A stretch of DNA of 33,609 nt from Acidobacteriaceae bacterium (GTDB taxonomy: Bacteria; Acidobacteriota; Terriglobia; Terriglobales; Acidobacteriaceae): contig JAOAPL010000080.1 in NCBI GenBank assembly GCA_025462925.1, positions 1 to 33,609 on the forward strand, given 5' to 3'. A model generated the notes under the pieces. It was not told where the DNA came from. It made no database searches and worked only from the letters and a program-made list of their open reading frames with translations. A program made the position numbers and the translations under genes. Positions 1-6,024 of this stretch are shown one piece after another. Positions within the stretch are counted from its first letter, which is position 1. The number at the start of each line of letters is the position of its first letter.

Positions 1-1
1 T

Positions 2-364
2 GGCACCTTCGCTGAATTGGAGGAAGTGATTAATCGAGACATGGGCAAAACCCATTTGATGTTGTTCCTGGAATTTGATCATGGGGCTGTTCTCCGAAAG
101 GAGACGGGACTCAACAAACCGAAGATACTGCGGCTCGTAATCGGTAATCCCTTGGTCATGAAGGAGATGGCGAAGCATGTTCCCGACGCGGGATCTTATG
201 CGCCGGTTACCATTCTGGTCGATGAACGCGAAGACGGGGTCCATTTGTCCTATGACAGAATGGTTAGCTTTTTGGCGCCGTACGAAAACCGGGAAGCGCT
301 GGCAATCGCTCACGATCTGGATCATAAGATCGAGAAGCTAATCAATGACGCAGCGGTTGAGTAA
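2..364 (+). CDS. DUF302 family protein, C-terminal part (5' end outside window)
   Basis: The frame is open back to the window edge, so the gene probably starts upstream; a TTG at 17 is only an internal possibility. The visible part has the DUF302 pattern: a segment reading LEFDHGAVLR, a GNPLVMKEM stretch, then a short hydrophobic strand (VTILVDE) followed by a G-x-HLSYDRM segment, which is the usual ending of the fold. DUF302 proteins are small single-domain proteins of unknown biochemical role, often near redox or metal genes. No signal peptide can be judged because the N-terminus is missing. The stop lies 39 bp before the next gene, so the two may be cotranscribed. Family assignment is by motif recall; function is unknown. 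Confidence 0.75.
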   Translation, partial: GTFAELEEVINRDMGKTHLMLFLEFDHGAVLRKETGLNKPKILRLVIGNPLVMKEMAKHVPDAGSYAPVTILVDEREDGVHLSYDRMVSFLAPYENREALAIAHDLDHKIEKLINDAAVE

Positions 365-403
365 TCGTTCCGCTAAAGACGACAACGCCTAAAGGAGGAA
401 AGT

Positions 404-1033
404 ATGGTTTTCGCCGGCATCAAAGTTCCCGACACGGCTCTGGTCCGCGATGCGGTCGACCTATCGCGGAGTTTATTAGAGCCATTTCTTTTCAACCATG
501 TCATGCGCTCGTGGCTTTTCGCCGTTGTGCTTTCCGACGGTGCTGAACACCCACCAGATTCGGAGCTTTTGGCTGTTGCTGCAGTTCTTCACGATTTGGG
601 TTTGACCGATCGCTACGCCGCTGAGAGTCGCTTTGAGGTAGACGGCGCAAACGCGGCTCGCGCGTTTCTGAGTGATCGTGGCATCTCGACGCGGCAGATT
701 CAACTCGTATGGGACGCTGTCGCACTTCACACTACTCCCACACTCGCTCTTCACAAGGAGCCCGAGGTCGTAATGACCCATTCAGGGATAGCCGTCGATG
801 TCGTAGGTGCCGGTCTAGATCGAATCCCGCAAGATAAGCAGCGTGCGATTCTGTCGGAGTTTCCCCGGTTGGCCTTTAAGGATCAATTCAAGGGATGCCT
901 TTGCAAGGTCGTTCGTCAGAAGCCGATGACCACGATCGACAACATTCTGCGAGATTTCGGCATTCGTTACGTCGAGGGGTTCGCGCTACCGAATTTCGCC
1001 GACCTCGTCGGAAATGCACCGTTTTCCGAGTAG
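404..1033 (+). CDS. HD-domain phosphohydrolase-like protein (cyanamide hydratase-like)
   Basis: A 209-residue protein with the metal-binding HD superfamily signature: H32 (FNHVMRSW), the H63-D64 doublet in AAVLHDLGL, H109 in VALHTTP and D132 in AVDVVGAG. Spacing and the N-terminal NHxxRSW segment resemble the small HD proteins annotated as cyanamide hydratase-like or putative metal-dependent phosphohydrolases. It is expected to be a soluble cytoplasmic metal-dependent hydrolase; the substrate cannot be read from sequence. The start is well supported by a strong ribosome binding site (AAAGGAGGAAAG) just before the ATG. It follows the DUF302 gene closely on the same strand, suggesting a small operon. 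This pair looks like host backbone to the left of the defence island. Confidence 0.82.
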   Translation: MVFAGIKVPDTALVRDAVDLSRSLLEPFLFNHVMRSWLFAVVLSDGAEHPPDSELLAVAAVLHDLGLTDRYAAESRFEVDGANAARAFLSDRGISTRQIQLVWDAVALHTTPTLALHKEPEVVMTHSGIAVDVVGAGLDRIPQDKQRAILSEFPRLAFKDQFKGCLCKVVRQKPMTTIDNILRDFGIRYVEGFALPNFADLVGNAPFSE

Positions 1034-1363
1034 CTGACCAGCGGGTCGCGCGTCCTAGAGCAACGCTAACCCGGATTGCGAAACCTTCCGCGCCAATCAT
1101 CGAATAAATTTCGAGTTCCCGGCATTCCCATTAGCTCTCCTCATCGAAAAGTTCGGCGAACAGTTCTTGACGAAAAACGGTTCGCCCTACGTGACGCACT
1201 TCGACCTCGGTGGAGACGGAAGATGCCAGGAACTTCAAGGAAACGGACAACAAGTTTTCGGAAATTGAGGGAAATGGCAGACACCGTGACAGGGCGAACA
1301 GAGGTTGGTCGTACTAAGTTGCTGATTTTTAAATCGCTTATATCATCGTGACGGTGAGAAAGG

Positions 1364-1404
1364 AGCGTTCTAACCAACTGAACTACGTCCCCAGCTTGTT
1401 TTCA
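1364..1404 (-). repeat. Left copy of 41-bp exact direct repeat with tRNA-Asp-like 5' half
   Basis: The 41 bases are identical to 7666-7706. Read on the minus strand, 1392 down to about 1366 has the layout of a tRNA 5' half: acceptor strand GGGGACG, then TA, D-stem GTTC, D-loop and GAAC. The gene then loses tRNA character near the anticodon stem, so it is a fragment and not a working tRNA. Weaker similarity to the right copy continues for roughly 190 bp beyond the exact block. The best reading is an attachment-site remnant left by integration into a tRNA gene. Confidence 0.75.
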
Positions 1405-1426
1405 GCGGGTTAGTGGGAAACCCGCA
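1405..1426. other. Hairpin next to left repeat
   Basis: GCGGGTT and AACCCGC form a 7-bp stem directly after the exact repeat. The right copy has a different primary sequence here (near 7707-7727, AAGGTTT with AAACCCTT) but can still pair, so the stem seems to be preserved by paired changes. It could be a terminator or part of an attachment site. Confidence 0.5.
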
Positions 1427-1684
1427 TCTTTGCTGTACCTCCTTGCTGTCAACTGTGTCGCCTGTTTCAACCGTTTCCACCCCATATATCAAAAATTCGA
1501 GGCGAAACGGACACCATGGACACCATGCGAAAAAGTGACCAGAGCATCCGTCCCTGCTCTGTGAATTAGATTGTCACAGAGGAATCCGAAGGTTTGGGCA
1601 GCCCGTGATTCATGGGGACACTGAACCGTGGGTTCAGCGCTCTTTTGCGGCCGATTTCTTGGCGTCCGCTCTAAAATGCTTCGT

Positions 1685-2020
1685 ATGAAAAAGTCCACCA
1701 CTATTCCCGAGGATCGGACAGGGGTAGCCCGAGAGGCCAAGGCGCTCGTAGCGTTGGCATTCCGCAATGGCCCAATAGAGAATGTTCATGCCGGAAAGGC
1801 CTGCCCCACCTGTCAGGGTGACCCGGAGTATTCTCACATCACTCAGGCTGAAATGCGGCAGATTATGAAGGCTGCGGTGGACCGCCTTTACACCTTCCTC
1901 GTGCTGAAGCAGCATGAACAAGAAGCGTACGACGCTTTGCTAAGCCTCGGAGAGCGATACACAACCGCATGGGATGACCCGGTTTTTTCGAGGGGAGTTT
2001 TGAGGAACTCCGGCTCTTAA
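1685..2020 (+). CDS. Hypothetical small protein with CxxC, 3' end cut by tRNA fragment
   Basis: A 111-residue protein beginning MKKSTTIPED. I do not recognise a named family, but the middle (LAFRNGPIEN, then GKACPTCQGD with a CxxC, then a helical segment with EMRQIMKAAVDRLY) looks like a genuine conserved protein and not chance reading. An in-frame extension upstream to 1628 is possible but less likely. The last codons run into a tRNA-Lys-like 3' fragment, and the stop TAA comes from that fragment's anticodon loop. The original C-terminus was therefore probably lost when an element inserted. The CxxC may bind metal, but a single pair is weak evidence. Confidence 0.5.
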   Translation: MKKSTTIPEDRTGVAREAKALVALAFRNGPIENVHAGKACPTCQGDPEYSHITQAEMRQIMKAAVDRLYTFLVLKQHEQEAYDALLSLGERYTTAWDDPVFSRGVLRNSGS

Positions 2021-2058
2021 TCAGTAGGTTGAAGGTTCGATTCCTTCCGCGCTCGCCA
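2013..2058 (+). repeat. tRNA-Lys(CTT)-like 3' half, attachment-site remnant
   Basis: From the anticodon loop (CTCTTAA, anticodon CTT) onward the sequence reads as a tRNA 3' half: variable segment, a T-arm with the GGTTCGATTCC core, an acceptor strand and an encoded CCA end. The bases upstream do not pair with it as a 5' half would, so the gene is incomplete. Fragments running from anticodon loop to 3' end are typical duplicated att sites of tyrosine-recombinase elements. It marks an old insertion boundary. Confidence 0.7.
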
Positions 2059-2128
2059 CTCTTTTCAACGATCTACACGCAACCAGGCTCGCACGGAAGC
2101 ACTTTACTGAAGTAACGAAAAGCCCGTA

Positions 2129-2173
2129 TTGGCGCATATTGGCTCGAAGCGTACGGCACACTTACGGCACACC
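2129..2173 (+). repeat. Imperfect island-edge repeat, left copy (arm-type motif)
   Basis: This 45-bp stretch begins TTGGCGCATATTGGCTC and contains the short motif TACGGCACAC twice in tandem. A similar stretch in the same orientation lies at 26026-26072. It sits about 70 bp after the tRNA-Lys 3' half, as arm-type integrase sites often do next to an att core. The function is inferred. Confidence 0.5.
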
Positions 2174-2353
2174 TCGATACCGCCGCGATCCGAAATCAGC
2201 CTTGATTGCACGTAAGTTGGAAGTAAATCCGAGAAGCCCGACAGGAGCCCAAAGTAGCGGCCGAGGGCGTCCACGCGAAAGAAAGGGCGCATTGAGGAAA
2301 GCCGCCCAGTTCAGTAACAGCGGTTTCGATTGGCTGCGCGGACTTTCTCTGGG

Positions 2354-3274
2354 CTAAGAAGACACGGCGACGACTACTGAATGAGCACTTTTATAAACCC
2401 CAAGCGTCAGAGCTTCGTATTGATTAAAGAATGTCTCAAAGTGAAAGAGGTGACGCAGGCCACTATCGTCCTGCAGTTGTAAATCCGTCGCTCCAAGCGG
2501 ACCGCCTTTACGATTTGCGCAGTAGGTCTGCACTTGACGAAAGAGATCGACTTCGCGAGTGTTAGAAAACCGTTGCTGGAAAGATCGCGACCCGACGAAA
2601 TACCGAAATGGATTGCCCCAATCGAATTCTGCCGGAAGGCGATGAGGATGACAGCAAATGGCTCCTATCATGGGCTGTTCGCTTTGCTCGACGTAACGCC
2701 ACAGGGTGGTGGTGATCGTGTTTCCGTATCTCTTTTTCAATGTCGTGACGGCGTTAATCCCGACAGTTAGGTCTCGTGCGTTTTGAACAAATGCCTGTTG
2801 AAAGAACAGCATCTGCCCAGCAGCAAAGTTAGCCTCGTTTTCGATTTGCTCGTGGCAGGCAGGCGTCAGGGTTTGTTTGTTGTCGCCCAGCATCGTATCG
2901 ATGTGCCACGGGATGATGCTGTGACCGACTTCGTGGGCTTCGCTCCATCGCTGTTTGGCCTCGGGAAGTTCGCTGTCAATCAGTATTCGCTTTCGGTCTG
3001 GGATGAAGAGCGCCCGGAGATCCCACTTCTTAATGACATCGAGGAGCAAGGCTGGTCGAGCCAGTACCTGTTTACCCGCTATTGTCAGCCTGTGGGCGAC
3101 CTCTCTTAATGCGCCGTCTTCGGTAGAGGAATAGTATTGGCGGTCGAGCCGCAGCAACTCACGCACATGATCCATGTGGAGCGGCGGCTCGGGATTTCCG
3201 AGGTCGCGGAGCACCTTGGCAACTAACTCGTTGACGTCCTGCGCGGTTCGGTCACGCAAAAAGATGTTTTTCAA
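2354..3274 (-). CDS. ImmA/IrrE-type metallo-endopeptidase
   Basis: A 306-residue protein with a zincin motif at residues 114-118 (SEAHEVGHSI) and a downstream glutamate-rich helix (EQIENEANFAAGQ, about 142-153) that supplies the third metal ligand in this family. ImmA/IrrE proteins cut or inactivate a partner XRE-family repressor, often after DNA damage. That partner is almost certainly the XRE gene immediately upstream, 16 bp away. The start appears to be TTG, because an in-frame stop precedes it and no ATG is available near. The C-terminal 130 residues have no motif I recognise and may be a sensor region. It is the last gene of a four-gene operon that diverges from the ubiquitin-like operon, so its likely job is derepression of that cassette. 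Confidence 0.85.
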   Translation of the reverse strand: MKNIFLRDRTAQDVNELVAKVLRDLGNPEPPLHMDHVRELLRLDRQYYSSTEDGALREVAHRLTIAGKQVLARPALLLDVIKKWDLRALFIPDRKRILIDSELPEAKQRWSEAHEVGHSIIPWHIDTMLGDNKQTLTPACHEQIENEANFAAGQMLFFQQAFVQNARDLTVGINAVTTLKKRYGNTITTTLWRYVEQSEQPMIGAICCHPHRLPAEFDWGNPFRYFVGSRSFQQRFSNTREVDLFRQVQTYCANRKGGPLGATDLQLQDDSGLRHLFHFETFFNQYEALTLGVYKSAHSVVVAVSS

Positions 3275-3290
3275 CTGCTTTCACCGCTGG

Positions 3291-3785
3291 TTATTTCTCG
3301 CTTAAGAATTTCACGAATTCCTCCAAGGCCCGTTGCTCGTCTTTGTTCAATTTTTCTACCGACTCCGAGCGTGCAGCAAATCGAACCGCCTCCTGACCGA
3401 GCGTCTGATCGCGTGCGATTACGTTGCCAGAGAGTTGAAGCATTCTTTCATTGGAAAGACCTAGGGTTCTGGCGAGCTGGTACACGGTTCGTGGTTCCGG
3501 AGTGTAATGAATGTTTCGTTCAATCTCGATCAGTTCCGCGAGGTCGATGTTAGCTTTCTCGGCAAGCTGGTCCGTCCGAAGCCCTTTTTTCCTGCGCCAC
3601 AAGTTAATGAGCTTGCCAAACGCTGGTCGAGGATCTTCGTCGGCGGCAGCATTGATAGATGCAACTTGGTGAGTACGTTGTTTCGACTTGAGTATGTCTA
3701 TGCTGAAAACACCTGCGGAGATTTCGGCTTTGTCATCCCGCTCCGCGCGCTTTGTGAGCCACTCCTTAGTGAGATTTAGTTTCAT
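3291..3785 (-). CDS. XRE-family helix-turn-helix repressor
   Basis: A 164-residue protein with an XRE/Cro-C1 helix-turn-helix at about residues 55-112: LINLWRRKKG, then TDQLAEKANIDLAELIEIER as the turn and recognition helix, then VYQLARTLGL. About 50 residues precede the domain and a charged C-terminal tail follows, which could be the peptidase-sensitive linker or dimer region. The stop of the GNAT-like gene upstream lies 9 bp away and overlaps a GAGG ribosome binding site. It pairs with the ImmA/IrrE peptidase gene downstream in the usual repressor plus anti-repressor order. The likely targets are the palindromes in the 4628-4753 promoter region, though the ribbon-helix-helix protein is a rival candidate. 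Confidence 0.85.
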   Translation of the reverse strand: MKLNLTKEWLTKRAERDDKAEISAGVFSIDILKSKQRTHQVASINAAADEDPRPAFGKLINLWRRKKGLRTDQLAEKANIDLAELIEIERNIHYTPEPRTVYQLARTLGLSNERMLQLSGNVIARDQTLGQEAVRFAARSESVEKLNKDEQRALEEFVKFLSEK

Positions 3786-3794
3786 GGTATTGCC

Positions 3795-4412
3795 TCATTT
3801 TAAGAATTCTGACGCTTGCTCAGCTGTCATTTCGAAGTAGCGGAGGTTATGGGCAGTGGTGTCGCACCCGAGGTCGGTCATTCCGCAATCGTTGGCGTAC
3901 CACCCGTCTGCCTGTGGTAGGGAATGCAATCCGATGCGGCCGGAAAATTCTTCTTGGATACTCAACTGAATCGCGGTTGCCAAGAGTATGCTTCCGACGA
4001 GTGAAAACCGCGGCTCGGTCACAATGCTGGCAAGATTCCAAGGTGCCGCAGCGAGGAAGTGGACGTAGACGAGAGACTTGCCCTTCTGTGACTCGACACG
4101 GCAGACTTTGCCGGCAGTTGAAACCAGCATCATCCCCTGCATCTCTGACGCGCACTCAATCGCAAACATTTGGTAGGCAGCGTAGCCTTCGATGGCGTCG
4201 TACTTCTGTCGCCAATCCCAGTGTCTGTGCTGGGGCAATCGCTCTTTGGGAACACCTGCCGCTTCCATGCGACGGATTTCTTTTTCCAGAAAGGGCTTCC
4301 AGGTCAATTCCGCCGCTTGGACCTCTTCCTCGGTGACGCCATCGATAAGGATCGCTTCAACCAGTGTCCCGGTTCTGCGATCCTTCAAATGGACCTGGGT
4401 GCGCTCGCTCAT
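3795..4412 (-). CDS. GNAT-like N-acetyltransferase fold protein
   Basis: A 205-residue protein. The C-terminal half has GNAT-like order: a strand KSLVYVHFLAAAPWN, a loop and helix with PRFSLVGSILLATAI in place of the acetyl-CoA pyrophosphate loop (the classical R/Q-x-x-G-x-G/A is degenerate), then GRIGLHSLPQADGWY and a final NLRYFEM strand. This is the pattern of acetyltransferases in which the last strands follow a slp.A..fY.. segment. The N-terminal 100 residues are charged and helical with no family match. Its ATG overlaps the stop of the ribbon-helix-helix gene (ATGA), so the two are translationally coupled. RHH plus GNAT pairs are known as toxin-antitoxin modules (TacAT/AtaRT type), but here the pair is embedded in a larger regulatory operon. 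The toxin role is only a hypothesis. Confidence 0.6.
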   Translation of the reverse strand: MSERTQVHLKDRRTGTLVEAILIDGVTEEEVQAAELTWKPFLEKEIRRMEAAGVPKERLPQHRHWDWRQKYDAIEGYAAYQMFAIECASEMQGMMLVSTAGKVCRVESQKGKSLVYVHFLAAAPWNLASIVTEPRFSLVGSILLATAIQLSIQEEFSGRIGLHSLPQADGWYANDCGMTDLGCDTTAHNLRYFEMTAEQASEFLK

Positions 4413-4627
4413 ATCATCATGAGCTCGGCTTTTTCTTTCGTGCTGTCGTGCTCGAAAAAGAGCTTTTCTCCGCGAGTAAGGCGAGCCTCCACCATCTGAT
4501 AGAGGCGCAAGGCCTGTCGTAGGACGGCAGTCTTGCTCATGTCCTTCGTGACCGACAGCTCATCCAAGGCCTTCATCTCTGCCTCGGTCAGATTCAATGT
4601 CATTGTCTTTCGTGCGGGTGTGATCAT
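4409..4627 (-). CDS. Ribbon-helix-helix (CopG/Arc-like) DNA-binding protein
   Basis: A 72-residue protein. Residues 8-45 have the RHH layout: a short strand MTLNLTEAE, helix KALDELSVTKD, then MSKTAVLRQALRLYQMV as the second helix with the typical S-x-T/A-x-x-L-R-x-A-L-R pattern. Such proteins bind DNA as dimers and usually repress their own promoter; many are antitoxins. It is the first gene of the leftward operon, starts 31 bp from a near-consensus promoter and overlaps the GNAT-like gene by 4 bp. An internal start at residue 9 is possible. The inverted repeat at 4648-4676 on its promoter is a natural operator. Confidence 0.82.
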   Translation of the reverse strand: MITPARKTMTLNLTEAEMKALDELSVTKDMSKTAVLRQALRLYQMVEARLTRGEKLFFEHDSTKEKAELMMI

Positions 4628-4647
4628 TGGCCCAGACCCTCCTCTCC

Positions 4648-4676
4648 ACTAGCAAAATAGTATAAAAACTGCTAGT
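4648..4676. promoter_or_regulatory. Inverted-repeat operator on leftward promoter
   Basis: ACTAGCA and TGCTAGT form perfect 7-bp arms separated by 15 bp. They cover the -10 and most of the spacer of the leftward promoter. A dimer bound here would block that promoter. The binder could be the RHH protein or the XRE protein. Confidence 0.6.
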
Positions 4677-4685
4677 TTTTGTCAA
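4657..4685 (-). promoter_or_regulatory. Promoter of the leftward RHH-GNAT-XRE-ImmA operon
   Basis: On the minus strand a perfect -35 TTGACA (4680-4685) is separated by 17 bp from a -10 TACTAT (4657-4662). The start codon of the RHH gene is 30 bp downstream of the -10. Confidence 0.75.
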
Positions 4686-4717
4686 GTAAATTTACATTGA
4701 CATTAGCTAAATTTACT
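4685..4717. promoter_or_regulatory. Inverted-repeat operator on rightward promoter
   Basis: AGTAAATTTA and TAAATTTACT are perfect 10-bp inverted arms 13 bp apart, and the left arm is itself within a palindrome, GTAAATTTAC (4686-4695). The arms bracket the rightward -35. The sequence is unlike the leftward operator, so two different regulators may act here. Confidence 0.6.
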
Positions 4718-4724
4718 GTAATAT
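4697..4724 (+). promoter_or_regulatory. Promoter of the ubiquitin-like operon
   Basis: A perfect -35 TTGACA (4697-4702), a 16-bp spacer and a -10 TAATAT (4719-4724). AGGAGG at 4737-4742 follows as the ribosome binding site, 11 bp before the ATG. Such a strong promoter implies the operon is normally held off by a repressor. Confidence 0.75.
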
Positions 4725-4753
4725 TTACAGAAGAATAGGAGGTTCCGAGACTT

Positions 4754-5077
4754 ATGGGAACTCAAACTCCAGATCTGCGAAGCGTTGCCACCAAACCGCA
4801 GATCGTCAATATTCAGGTGGTCACCGGTTCCGGGAATTACCCGAGTTCCGGATTCGAGCACTACAACTCTCACGAACTGCTGTCCACTGTGCTGCATCAG
4901 GCGCAACAGCACCTTCATCTGCAGAACACGGCTGGGTGGGTCGCTAAGACGGAGGATGATCGAGTATTGAATCCTGCATTGACGATTGCCGAAAACAACA
5001 TTCAAGACAAGACTCAGATCTTCTGGGCGCCAACGGAGAGCGGCGGAGGCAGCTTCGATGCATCCGGAAATCAGTAA
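4754..5077 (+). CDS. Ubiquitin-like modifier protein (single beta-grasp domain) with C-terminal extension
   Basis: A 107-residue protein, too short for more than one ubiquitin-like domain. Residues about 15-95 show a beta-grasp layout: strand PQIVNIQVVTG, a helix containing ELLSTVLHQAQQHL, strand GWVAKTEDDRVL and a final strand TQIFWAP. It then ends with a flexible ESGGG. The GGG (residues 97-99) is not terminal; 8 residues (SFDASGNQ) follow, so a peptidase must trim it before an E1 could adenylate it. The JAMM protein two genes downstream is the obvious candidate. It heads an E2/JAMM/E1 operon, matching bacterial conjugation systems of the Bil/Bub type and the multi-ubiquitin operons described by Aravind and colleagues. 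Its last 20 bases overlap the E2-like gene. The fold call is from pattern and context. Confidence 0.78.
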   Translation: MGTQTPDLRSVATKPQIVNIQVVTGSGNYPSSGFEHYNSHELLSTVLHQAQQHLHLQNTAGWVAKTEDDRVLNPALTIAENNIQDKTQIFWAPTESGGGSFDASGNQ

Positions 5078-5537
5078 GTCGTTATTTGAGGACCAGGTTC
5101 AAAAAGTTCTCACGAATCCGGAGTTGATTGTTAATCGGGGCTGGCTGGTTCTCAAGCACTCGTATCCGAATCTCGTGGTGGCAATGCGCCATCGAAAATC
5201 CGGTCAGCTGCGTGTTTTCGGCTTCAAGTTTGATGGGTGGAATGATCAGCCGCCTTCGCTGACGCTGCTAAGGTGTGACTCGGAAGAGGAGCTGCCTCAC
5301 AGCCAGTGGCCAAAAAACCCTCAAGGAAAAACTTACTGGCATCCTGGAGGCTGGGTCTCCGAAAGCGGAATCCTTGTTCCCTCGAAACCCTTTATGTGCA
5401 TGATTGGGATTCGCGAATATCATGAGCACCAACAACACGTAAAGGATGCTTGGAAGAACTACAAAAATCAGTCCTCATATGAATTGGGTCAACTTCTGAT
5501 CCAGGTATCAGAGGTATTTCAGAAATCCGATGTCTGA
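5058..5537 (+). CDS. E2-like (UBC-fold) conjugating protein of a bacterial ubiquitin-like system
   Basis: A 159-residue protein resembling the prokaryotic E2 family E. The candidate catalytic cysteine is C114 in the segment KPFMCMIGIREYHEHQQH; the CxxGxxEYHxHxxH string with a following W is characteristic of the family. N-terminal strands (LVVAMRHRKSG, LRVFGFKFDGW) fit the UBC-fold sheet. It would accept the activated modifier from the E1-like protein and pass it to a target lysine or amine. The ATG chosen lies in the end of the modifier gene with a GGCGGAGGCAG ribosome binding site; an in-frame start at 4986 would overlap the modifier gene far more and is unlikely. The last bases overlap the JAMM gene, so translation is probably coupled. 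Confidence 0.82.
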   Translation: MHPEISKSLFEDQVQKVLTNPELIVNRGWLVLKHSYPNLVVAMRHRKSGQLRVFGFKFDGWNDQPPSLTLLRCDSEEELPHSQWPKNPQGKTYWHPGGWVSESGILVPSKPFMCMIGIREYHEHQQHVKDAWKNYKNQSSYELGQLLIQVSEVFQKSDV

Positions 5538-6024
5538 CCTATCGAGTCAGTCCCTCGTCTTTCACGTGCCCCGGCAGACGGTAGACCAGTCTCTGCAATT
5601 TTTTAAGCAGCAGGGAGAAAGAGGGCACGAAGGGGTCGCGCTCTGGCCCGGAAAGCTGCTGGCGGAGGTATGTGAGATCGGCCCCGCGGTTATTCCGCGG
5701 CAGATTACTGGGCCTCGCATGTACCAGATTCCAGCTGATGAAAGCTTTCGAATCATCAAAAGCACGGCGAAGCAGAATCTGGTTATACCGATCCAGATCC
5801 ACTCGCATCCCGCATCGGCTTATCACTCAGAGGCTGACGACGAATATGCCTTCCTTCAACATTTGAACGCGATCTCAATTGTTGTGCCCTGCTTTGGGCA
5901 CTTTGATCCAGATGAGTTCCTGGAACACGCCGTGTTCTATCGCCTCCGCGGGCCAGATCTGTGGGAACTGATGGCATTGAGTGAAATTAAAAGATGCTTC
6001 GCGTTTTCTGAGGGGACCCCATGA
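5530..6024 (+). CDS. JAMM/MPN metallopeptidase (deubiquitinase-like, Prok-JAB)
   Basis: A 164-residue protein with a full JAMM zinc site: E34 (GHEGVALWPG), H91 and H93 in IHSHP, and S100-x-x-D103. The gap between HSHP and the S-x-x-D is shorter than in eukaryotic Rpn11-type enzymes but normal for prokaryotic JAB proteins. In conjugation operons this enzyme matures the modifier by cutting after the glycines and may remove it from targets. Here it has clear work to do, because the modifier carries 8 residues after GGG. Its start overlaps the end of the E2-like gene by 8 bp, and its stop overlaps the E1-like start (ATGA). Confidence 0.88.
   Translation: MSDLSSQSLVFHVPRQTVDQSLQFFKQQGERGHEGVALWPGKLLAEVCEIGPAVIPRQITGPRMYQIPADESFRIIKSTAKQNLVIPIQIHSHPASAYHSEADDEYAFLQHLNAISIVVPCFGHFDPDEFLEHAVFYRLRGPDLWELMALSEIKRCFAFSEGTP

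Larger units (their letters stand above)
1034..1684. other. Gene-poor integration scar
   Basis: No convincing gene lies in this 650-bp stretch. The short open frames have no family resemblance and no ribosome binding sites. It holds the left copy of a 41-bp exact repeat that contains a tRNA 5' half, followed by a hairpin and short GGACACCAT tandem repeats (around 1509-1527). Confidence 0.6.
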
